Source: Bacteroidota bacterium (lineage in GTDB: Bacteria > Bacteroidota > Bacteroidia > Bacteroidales > F082). From it: a stretch of DNA of 64,000 nt. Position numbers and translations under genes: made by a program. The stretch spans positions 1-64,000 of the forward strand of contig JAEWWJ010000114.1 in NCBI GenBank assembly GCA_023396415.1, given 5' to 3'. Below are positions 53,237 to 60,643 of the stretch, in pieces (the first letter of the stretch is position 1; each line of letters begins with the position of its first letter). Below the pieces are notes generated by a model. The model saw only the letters and a program-made list of their open reading frames with translations, had not been told where the DNA came from and searched no databases.

Positions 53237-55372
53237 ATGAAAAGAATCAGCCTCATTCTCTGCTTCCTCTTGGGAGGTGTTTTCAGCATGTTACATGCTC
53301 AAGATCAAGTTTTTACCCCCGAAGATGTGGTGGGCATGAACAGTGCCTTGTATGCAAAAAATATTTCTCAACTGAAATGGAGGGCCGATTCCGATCTGTA
53401 CTCCTTTACCGATGGGGATTTTTTACTTTCGTCGGGACCTTTGAAGAAAACCTCCGACACTTTGGCTTCATTGTCGCAGCTCAACAAGGCAATGCAAGAC
53501 ATTGGCAGCGATAGCCTCAAACGTTTGCCGCAACTGACTTGGATTAACCCAAACAAAGCCTATTTCTGGACAAAAAGCAAATTGATTACCCTTCAATGGC
53601 CCCAAATTAAAGCCGAGTTGATTGCCACCCTACCCGAAAACGCCGCCAGGATTGACGTTGCGCCAAAAAGCCTCAATGTTGCTTACACCATTGACAACAA
53701 TCTGTATGTGGCTGAAGGCGAAAAACACACGCAAATAACTCAGGATGAAAACGGTATAGTTAATGGGCAAAGTGTGCATCGCAACGAATTTGGCATCAAC
53801 AAAGGAATTTTTTGGTCGCCTGATGAACAAAGAATCGCTTTCTATCGCATGGATCAATCCATGGTTAGCGACTACCCATTGGTGGACATCAGCGAACGAA
53901 TTGCTAAGCTCACTGCCGAAAAATATCCAATGGCCGGCATGACTAGCCACCAGGTGACCATTGGCATTTACCAATTGCGCACGCATAGCACTCTTTTTCT
54001 CGAAACAGGAACACCTGCTGAGCAATATTTGACCACCGTTACTTGGAATCCGGAAAGCACTTTGATTTACACAGCCATCTTAAATCGTGATCAGAACCAC
54101 TTCAAAATGAAGGCTTTCAATGCTTCTGACGGAAAAGAAGCATCCACTCTTTTTGAAGAAATTGATGATAAGTATGTTGAACCTTCCAACCCTTTGTATT
54201 TTGTGCCCGGAAAACCCGATCACTTCATTTGGACCAGCGACAGAGATGGCTTTGATCATTTATACCTCTACAAAACCGATGGCTCACTGGTGAAAAGACT
54301 CACCCAAGGCGATTGGGCTGTAACTGATTTTTTGGGTTTCAACACAGATGGAAGCACGGCTTACTTTAGTGCCACCAAAGAAATTCCGCTCGAGCAAAAC
54401 ACTTACAGCATCAACCTGAAATCGGCGAAAATAACCCGACTTAGCCCGGTGAAAGGCACCCACAGAAGTCAAATCAGCAGTAGCGGAAAATATCTTATTG
54501 ATAGCTACAGCAACAGCCAATCAGCCCGCGAAATACTTGTGGCCAACAACAAAGGCAACACTTTAAAAACCTTACTTTCGGCTGCCAACCCACTGGAAAA
54601 TTATAAAATGGGAACCACTCAATTGATGTCGGTGGAGGCCAACGATGGTACACTTTTGTATGCCCGTATGATTTTTCCCTTTGATTTTGATCCATCAAAA
54701 AAATATCCTGTTGTGGTGTATGTGTATGGCGGCCCTCATGCACAATTGATTACCGAAAGCTGGTTATCGGGTGCCAATTTCTACCTGCATTACTTGACCC
54801 AGAAGGGTTATATTGTGTTCACGCTCGACAATAGAGGCTCCGACAACAGAGGCAAAAAGTTTGAACAAGCCATCCATCGTCAAGTAGGAAAAGTTGAAGT
54901 GGAAGACCAAATGACGGGCATTGCTTACCTAAAAACCTTGCCTTACATTGACACCAATCGCATTGGAGTGGATGGTTGGAGCTATGGCGGATTTATGTCA
55001 ATAAATTTGAAACTCACTCATCCTGAAACTTTTAAAGTTGCAACAGCAGGTGGCCCTGTGATTGATTGGAAGTATTACGAAATTATGTACGGCGAGCGTT
55101 ATATGGATCATCCCGATGATAATGTTGAAGGCTACAAGCAATCAAATCTGTTGTTGAAAGTGCCACAACTCGAAGGCAAATTGCTTGTCATTCACGGCAC
55201 TAATGACCCTGTGGTGGTTTGGCAACACAGCCTTCAATTCATTAAAAAATGTGTGGACGAAGGAAAATTGGTGGATTATTTCGTGTATCCCGGCCACGAA
55301 CACAATGTAAGAGGACGCGATCGAGCACATTTGATTCGGAAAATTGTAACTTATTTTGATGAAAATTTGTAG
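53237..55372 (+). CDS. S9B-family dipeptidyl peptidase IV-like serine peptidase
   Basis: 711 residues from ATG 53237 (signal MKRISLILCFLLGGVFSMLHAQ). Frame extends to 53186 but MVTLPSIKLLHK... is not signal-like. N-terminal eight-bladed propeller (about 35-480), then alpha/beta hydrolase domain: PVVVYVYGGPHAQ, GWSYGG with Ser582, GTNDPVV with Asp657 and GHEHNV (residues 686-691) with the catalytic His. It removes N-terminal X-Pro dipeptides from oligopeptides in the periplasm. TTG-N18-CACATTTG (53158-53186) is a one-mismatch promoter. Terminates at 55417-55470. Confidence 0.93.
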   Translation: MKRISLILCFLLGGVFSMLHAQDQVFTPEDVVGMNSALYAKNISQLKWRADSDLYSFTDGDFLLSSGPLKKTSDTLASLSQLNKAMQDIGSDSLKRLPQLTWINPNKAYFWTKSKLITLQWPQIKAELIATLPENAARIDVAPKSLNVAYTIDNNLYVAEGEKHTQITQDENGIVNGQSVHRNEFGINKGIFWSPDEQRIAFYRMDQSMVSDYPLVDISERIAKLTAEKYPMAGMTSHQVTIGIYQLRTHSTLFLETGTPAEQYLTTVTWNPESTLIYTAILNRDQNHFKMKAFNASDGKEASTLFEEIDDKYVEPSNPLYFVPGKPDHFIWTSDRDGFDHLYLYKTDGSLVKRLTQGDWAVTDFLGFNTDGSTAYFSATKEIPLEQNTYSINLKSAKITRLSPVKGTHRSQISSSGKYLIDSYSNSQSAREILVANNKGNTLKTLLSAANPLENYKMGTTQLMSVEANDGTLLYARMIFPFDFDPSKKYPVVVYVYGGPHAQLITESWLSGANFYLHYLTQKGYIVFTLDNRGSDNRGKKFEQAIHRQVGKVEVEDQMTGIAYLKTLPYIDTNRIGVDGWSYGGFMSINLKLTHPETFKVATAGGPVIDWKYYEIMYGERYMDHPDDNVEGYKQSNLLLKVPQLEGKLLVIHGTNDPVVVWQHSLQFIKKCVDEGKLVDYFVYPGHEHNVRGRDRAHLIRKIVTYFDENL

Positions 55373-55416
55373 GCGTTTGTATTCATAGACTCTCCGGATT
55401 TTTAAAATCAGTTGCG

Positions 55417-55470
55417 TTTTCAGCCGGCTCAGCCAAAAGTGGTTGAGCCGGCTGAAAATGCTTTTTTTTT
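55417..55470 (+). terminator. Strong terminator after the DPP-IV-like gene
   Basis: TTTTCAGCCGGCTCA (55417-55431) pairs perfectly with 55444-55458; loop 12 nt; T9 at 55462-55470. Confidence 0.88.
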
Positions 55471-55502
55471 GCTCTAAAAGTATATCGTAGAGTAAAATTA
55501 TT

Positions 55503-55575
55503 TTGATACTTTTGGAATCACAACAATTGAGCATAAAGCGATAACCCAACAATTCCTACTTTTGGAATTTATTCT
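55503..55575. promoter_or_regulatory. Tandem upstream elements TTGA-N7-GGAA and TTCC-N7-GGAA-N4-TTCT
   Basis: First copy TTGA-TACTTTT-GGAA at 55503-55517; second TTCC-TACTTTT-GGAA-TTTA-TTCT at 55553-55575, 50 bp apart (about five helical turns), same spacer sequence TACTTTT. The second is 83 bp (centre) upstream of GG 55643-55644. Strong similarity to 35652-35674 (GGAATTTATTC shared). Confidence 0.55.
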
Positions 55576-55641
55576 TAATTTGAAACATAATACTCAAAAC
55601 AGATGAATTTCAAATAATTATAAACCAGTGACTTATAAGAG

Positions 55642-55656
55642 TGGTTCGTTTGTTGC
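55642..55656 (+). promoter_or_regulatory. Putative -24/-12 promoter TGG-N8-TTGC
   Basis: TGGTTCGTTTGTTGC has GG 55643-55644, ten bases, GC 55655-55656. ATG 55679 follows 23 bp after. Same form as 32603-32618. Decides against the GTG at 55628 as start. Confidence 0.5.
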
Positions 55657-55678
55657 TTTACTGAAAACAAAGAAAAAA

Positions 55679-56095
55679 ATGACAACGCCCGACAAAATGA
55701 CAATTCCAAAGCCGAAACCGAAAGTAGAGTCTGAACGCATCATTCATATTTTGGTGGTGGACGACCTCAAGGTGAACTATCTGTTAGTGAAGGCCATGTT
55801 GGGCAAGCTGAACGCACAAATTTATTATACCGAGAGCGGCTTTAAAGCCATTGAACACGTCAGAAGCAGCAATAAAATTGACGTTGTTTTGATGGACTTC
55901 AATATGCCCGGCATGGATGGCAGGGAAACCACCGAGTTGATTAAATCATTTAAACCCAACCTTCCTGTCATTTCGCTCAGCACTTTCACCGACAAGGCTG
56001 TTTTTGACCAAAGCAGCGCCCCTTATGATGCATACATCACAAAACCCGTCAACCCTGAACTCCTTATTGAATTGATTTTCAAGGTTATTCAATAA
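55679..56095 (+). CDS. Receiver-only response regulator
   Basis: 138 residues from ATG 55679. After a Lys/Pro-rich N-terminal stretch (PKPKPKVESE) a CheY-like receiver domain: ILVVDDLKVN, VLMDFNMPGMDG with phosphoacceptor Asp73, SLSTFTD and ITKPVNPE with conserved Lys. No output domain. The putative promoter and upstream elements are like those of the LruC modules. It precedes the hybrid kinase (137 bp) and may be its phosphorelay partner. Confidence 0.87.
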   Translation: MTTPDKMTIPKPKPKVESERIIHILVVDDLKVNYLLVKAMLGKLNAQIYYTESGFKAIEHVRSSNKIDVVLMDFNMPGMDGRETTELIKSFKPNLPVISLSTFTDKAVFDQSSAPYDAYITKPVNPELLIELIFKVIQ

Positions 56096-56195
56096 AACAT
56101 CTCCTCCTGTCCATTTTTCTATTTAGTTCATTTTTAGGGTTGAAACCTGTTTTTTCATTGTCAAAAAATGAAGGAAGCAATTCATCACAAAAATG

Positions 56196-56203
56196 TATAT
56201 TTG
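56196..56203 (+). promoter_or_regulatory. -7 box TATATTTG deciding the hybrid kinase start
   Basis: Fits TAnnTTTG and ends 29 bp before ATG 56233, inside the upstream extension of the frame, so ATG 56233 is preferred over the start at 56140. Confidence 0.4.
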
Positions 56204-56232
56204 CCAGCTGTACCCTAAAAATCATTTACTGC

Positions 56233-59007
56233 ATGAAATTGGCACTGCGGTCAGGCATATTTTTTTTTATTGCAATTCAATTGTGCTTTGGCTTGTCGGT
56301 TCATGCCGATACACCGACAAAAGTTGATAGTCTCAAAAACCGCCTTGCCGAAGTTTATGGAATAGAAAAACTCCAGGTGTATGTTGCGCTCATTGCTAAC
56401 CTTCGTAATATTGATCCGGTAATTAGTGTAAAGTATGGTAAAGAAGCCCTTTTATTGGCTGACTCATTGGACCACAAGCCTTTAAAAGCAAAAATCTTGA
56501 ACGAGCAAGGCGTTTGCTACAAAAAGCTAAACATTACCGAGAAGGCACTTCAGCTACACCTTGAATCGCTACATCTGTTTGAAAACATGAATGATAGCAT
56601 AGGAATTGCCTACACCCTGGCCAATATTGGAAACGTGTATCACCAATATGGTGAGTTAGAAAAGGCCCTTGATTATCATTTCCGCGCCCTTTTTCTAAAA
56701 GAATACCTCAACGACGAACCTCAAATTGCCTACTCGCAAAACGCTATAGGAATGATACTTAGCGAAATGGAGGAAAATACGCGTGCCCTTGATTTTTTTA
56801 TTAGCGCCATGGCTATTTTTAAAAAACACAACAAGGTGCTCGAACTGGCCAATGTGTATTCCAATATTGGAAAAGTAATGATTAGAACCGACCGCATCGA
56901 AGAGGCTAAATCCTATTTTAATAAAGCTTACGAGGTGTATGTAGCAACAAAAACGGAATACGGAGAAGCATTGGTTTTGAACAACTTAGCAGAGTTAGAT
57001 TTCAAAAATAATGCCTTTGAAGAAGCAATTAAAAAACTTGATCGGTCAGGAGAAATTGCACGGGCTTTAAACAATCTTGAAATTTTACATTTCAATTATA
57101 AACTCAGGAAAGAAATTTATAAACGACAAAATAAGTTTAAAGAAGCTGTTGTTCTTGCTGAAAAAGCAGCCGAGCTAAAAGATTCATTGGTAAGCGAACG
57201 GCGGAACTATGAAATTGAAGAACTACAAGTAAAGTATGAAACACAAAAGATTGACTCCGAAAACGTCATTCTTAAGCTAAAAATCAAAGAACAATCCTAT
57301 AAACTACAATATACAATAGCCGGTGCTTTCATCCTCATTTTATTCCTTGTGGCCTTTTTTATCTTGCGCTTATTTTTAAGAAAAAAGAAAGCTGCCGATA
57401 TGCTCACTGAACTCAATCAAAGCCTGGAACAACGTGTTGAAGAGCGTACCAAAGAACTCAATCAACTCATAAAAGAAAAACAAATTGCTTATAACTCCCT
57501 CAAGCAGAGCGAGGAGCGCTTAAATGTTATCAACGACACTTCGCCATACGGTATTGCAGTAACCAACGCCGAAGGTAAGATTGTGTTTCTAAACCAACGG
57601 CTTACTGAAACAACCGGACTTATTGGCAACGATTTTACCGACAGCAGTTGGATAGGCTATATTCTGCATGAAGACCGAAAAAATGTTGAATCCTATTGGC
57701 AAAACGCGCATAAATACCAAGGCAATTTGCCCGAGTTGAAGTTTCGCCTGCGCAATGCTAACAACTTCCGTTGGATCAAAATGAAGGGAGCCCCGATGCG
57801 CGACGACAACAACTTTGTAGGCTTGGTTGTAGTGTTTGAAAACATTACTGAGAGTAAGAAATTTGAGCACGACCTAATCATTGCAAAAAACAAAGCCGAA
57901 GAATCAGACTTACTCAAATCGGCCTTTCTTGCCAATATGTCGCATGAAATTAGAACCCCCATGAACGCCATTTTGGGTTTCTCCGATCTCCTTTCGTCTG
58001 ATGAATACAGCAGCGAAGAAAAAATTGAATTTGTTGATATGATCCGTTCCAGCGGCAAAATTCTTCTCAATCTGATCAACGACATTATTGACATCTCTAA
58101 AATTGAGGCCGGCGAACTAAAAATTCAACACACCACCTTCAAAGTGGTGAATGTGCTTGACGAACAGTATCAAAATTTCCGCCAACAACTCAACCATAAC
58201 GGCAAGAAAAATGTACGCTTGATCTTTAGCGGACGCAACGAAATATTGAACAGCGAAATCACCACCGACAAACATCGGCTCACCCAAATTTTAACCAACT
58301 TGCTCAGCAACGCCTCCAAATTTACGCTAAAAGGACAAATTGAATTTGGGATGATACAAGTAGGAAAAGAATATGAATTTTTTGTAAAAGACACAGGCAT
58401 AGGCATTCCTGAAGCAAAACTTGAAATCATTTTTCAACGATTCAGACAAGCAGATGATTCACACACCCGCATTTATGGCGGAACAGGATTGGGATTGGCC
58501 ATCACCAAAAACCTCACCCAATTGCTGGGCGGCAACATCTGGGTTGAATCGGTTGAAAACAAAGGGACAGCATTTTATTTTACCCTTCCGGCCAATGAGT
58601 TGGGGTCGCAGCACGAAGGCTTTTATCCCGATTTTAGCTCAAAAACCATCCTCATTGCCGAAGATGTAGGAGCCAACTTCACCCTTTTAAACGGTATGTT
58701 GCGCTACACCAACGTCAACGTTTTACATGCCGACAACGGACTTATAACCGTTGATATGGCCTTGGAAGCACAACCGGATTTGATATTAATGGACATACAA
58801 ATGCCTGAATTGGATGGCATTAAAGCTTTTCAGCAACTTAAAAAACGTCAATTTAAAAAACCTATAGTGGCCATTTCAGCGTTCGCACAAAGCGAAGACG
58901 AAGAACGCTTTCTCAGACTAGGCTTCGACAGCTATCTCAGCAAACCTTTATCCATTGAAAAAGTGATGGCGGTTTTGCGTCTGTTTCTCGAAGATAAAAC
59001 GCAATAG
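56233..59007 (+). CDS. TPR/PAS hybrid sensor histidine kinase
   Basis: 924 residues from ATG 56233. Signal peptide (MKLALRSGIFFFIAIQLCF ... HA), a periplasmic TPR array (about 60-330: AYTLANIGNVYHQYGELEKA, NVYSNIGKVMIRTDRIEEA), a coiled segment, membrane helix (about 358-380, YTIAGAFILILFLVAFFIL), coiled coil, PAS domain (about 430-545), HisKA with His571 in NMSHEIRTPMN, HATPase with DTGIGIPEAK and GGTGLGLAI, and a C-terminal receiver with Asp854 in LILMDIQMPELDG. Such kinases sense periplasmic ligands through the TPRs and pass phosphate internally from His to Asp. No HPt or DNA-binding domain is in the window. The next gene starts 23 bp later. Confidence 0.92.
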   Translation: MKLALRSGIFFFIAIQLCFGLSVHADTPTKVDSLKNRLAEVYGIEKLQVYVALIANLRNIDPVISVKYGKEALLLADSLDHKPLKAKILNEQGVCYKKLNITEKALQLHLESLHLFENMNDSIGIAYTLANIGNVYHQYGELEKALDYHFRALFLKEYLNDEPQIAYSQNAIGMILSEMEENTRALDFFISAMAIFKKHNKVLELANVYSNIGKVMIRTDRIEEAKSYFNKAYEVYVATKTEYGEALVLNNLAELDFKNNAFEEAIKKLDRSGEIARALNNLEILHFNYKLRKEIYKRQNKFKEAVVLAEKAAELKDSLVSERRNYEIEELQVKYETQKIDSENVILKLKIKEQSYKLQYTIAGAFILILFLVAFFILRLFLRKKKAADMLTELNQSLEQRVEERTKELNQLIKEKQIAYNSLKQSEERLNVINDTSPYGIAVTNAEGKIVFLNQRLTETTGLIGNDFTDSSWIGYILHEDRKNVESYWQNAHKYQGNLPELKFRLRNANNFRWIKMKGAPMRDDNNFVGLVVVFENITESKKFEHDLIIAKNKAEESDLLKSAFLANMSHEIRTPMNAILGFSDLLSSDEYSSEEKIEFVDMIRSSGKILLNLINDIIDISKIEAGELKIQHTTFKVVNVLDEQYQNFRQQLNHNGKKNVRLIFSGRNEILNSEITTDKHRLTQILTNLLSNASKFTLKGQIEFGMIQVGKEYEFFVKDTGIGIPEAKLEIIFQRFRQADDSHTRIYGGTGLGLAITKNLTQLLGGNIWVESVENKGTAFYFTLPANELGSQHEGFYPDFSSKTILIAEDVGANFTLLNGMLRYTNVNVLHADNGLITVDMALEAQPDLILMDIQMPELDGIKAFQQLKKRQFKKPIVAISAFAQSEDEERFLRLGFDSYLSKPLSIEKVMAVLRLFLEDKTQ

Positions 59008-59029
59008 AAAAAATAACACCTACCGCTTT

Positions 59030-60592
59030 ATGAATACAGGAATGAAATCCAGCCCCTACAGCCCAAACGAACAAAAACAAGAATCTAAAAATCATGCGGT
59101 TAGCATAAGAAAAATTGTCTTGCTTTTGCTTTTCAGCAGCTTATTTATACCGGTAAAATCTCAAATTTTTACCGAGATTCCCAATTCAGGACCGGGCATG
59201 GTGCAGGCCAAAGCCATTTGGTTTGCCTCAGGAAACCGGCTTCACCCCATCGTGAGCGGACAATCTTCGGCCAACGCTGCGCAAGTACGCACGGTGTTTT
59301 TGCAACAAAAAAGCCGCAACAATTTTGCTGTAACCACAAGCCAACTTCCCGACTTTGGTTTTGGTGCCCTCGATGCCATTGACTTTAACAAAGACGGAAT
59401 GGAAGACGTTGCCCTCACAGGAATTGGAACAGGAAATCGTTATATTTCAGGTGTTTACCTCCGACAATCCAATGGAACTTTCGCGAGAAGCAACAACAAC
59501 CTTCCCACACTTTCAGATGGCTCGATAGAATTTGGCGACTTTGATAAAGATGGCGACTTCGATCTGCTGATCGCCGGAAAAGACCCTTCGGGAGGATTGC
59601 ACACCAAAATACTTCGAAACGACAACGGCAAGTTATCTGAAATCAAAACCGATTTGCCCGGCATTCGATTCGGCAAAGCAAGATGGGGCGATTTCAACAA
59701 TGACGGCCAACTTGACGTAATCATCACAGGCCAATCCAACCAAGGTCTGATGACAAAAATATTCATTCAAAAAGATGGCAATTTCAGTCCACTGCGCCAA
59801 AGCTTTACCCCACTGTATCATAGCGATGTAGCGTTGGCCGATTTCAACAACGATGGGTTTTTAGACTTCTTTATTGCCGGACAAACCAAAGCCGGAACAC
59901 CCTTCACAACCTACTATTTAGGTTCTAAAGACTTGCAATTTAATTCGGGCAACAACCGAGAAATAAGACAGTTAATGAACGTCAGCGTGGATGTTGGCGA
60001 TTACAACAACGACGGTCATGTGGATGTTGTGATGACAGGTGAAAGCCTCGAAAGGCCCTACACCATTGTTCTGCAAAACCTGCAAGGACGAGGCTTTCGC
60101 GACATCATGGCCGGATTACCCGGTGTGGCCAACGGAACAGCACGATGGGGCGATTATGACAACGATGGCGACCTCGACCTTTACATTGCCGGTGTTGACG
60201 TATGTTTCAACCTCATTGGAAGCGTATATCAAAACGGCCTCAGTCCAGCACGAGAGGTTGACGATATGCAAGTTGAAACCATTCCGATGGAGTTGGTTGC
60301 AGGCCCTAAATACTATTTTGTGTTCTCTTCCTGCTACTGCGATCCCGAGCACACAGGAACCAAAAGCTATCACGGTTTCGTTTCTAATATCCACAAGGAG
60401 AGAAAAGATTTCGACCTCAATTATGAGTTCAATTATCGCGTCATCAAAAATTATCCCGGCTGGAACAAAGCCGACCGAGGTCATCGCACTTCCAATGCCT
60501 TCACCAGTGTAAGCGATGCCGAAAATGGACGCAAAACTGTGATTGCAAGTTATGTTCAAGACAACTATACCATTCATTATATCAACTGGTAA
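59030..60592 (+). CDS. Secreted FG-GAP/VCBS repeat protein
   Basis: 520 residues; the hydrophobic signal segment is preceded by an unusually long n-region (first ~27 residues; a start at residue 5 is also possible). Six calcium-type loops (DFNKDGMED, DFDKDGDFD, DFNNDGQLD, DFNNDGFLD, DYNNDGHVD, DYDNDGDLD; about residues 115-390) mark an integrin-like seven-bladed propeller. The last ~120 residues (about 400-520) form a separate domain I do not recognise, with YYFVFSSCYCDPEH. No T9SS sorting domain. It starts 22 bp after the hybrid kinase stop, suggesting co-transcription and perhaps a role as ligand or surface component for that pathway. Confidence 0.82.
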   Translation: MNTGMKSSPYSPNEQKQESKNHAVSIRKIVLLLLFSSLFIPVKSQIFTEIPNSGPGMVQAKAIWFASGNRLHPIVSGQSSANAAQVRTVFLQQKSRNNFAVTTSQLPDFGFGALDAIDFNKDGMEDVALTGIGTGNRYISGVYLRQSNGTFARSNNNLPTLSDGSIEFGDFDKDGDFDLLIAGKDPSGGLHTKILRNDNGKLSEIKTDLPGIRFGKARWGDFNNDGQLDVIITGQSNQGLMTKIFIQKDGNFSPLRQSFTPLYHSDVALADFNNDGFLDFFIAGQTKAGTPFTTYYLGSKDLQFNSGNNREIRQLMNVSVDVGDYNNDGHVDVVMTGESLERPYTIVLQNLQGRGFRDIMAGLPGVANGTARWGDYDNDGDLDLYIAGVDVCFNLIGSVYQNGLSPAREVDDMQVETIPMELVAGPKYYFVFSSCYCDPEHTGTKSYHGFVSNIHKERKDFDLNYEFNYRVIKNYPGWNKADRGHRTSNAFTSVSDAENGRKTVIASYVQDNYTIHYINW

Positions 60593-60643
60593 TCAATAAT
60601 TTAGTAGTATTTGTCATTACAACTATGATTCAATAATCACATC

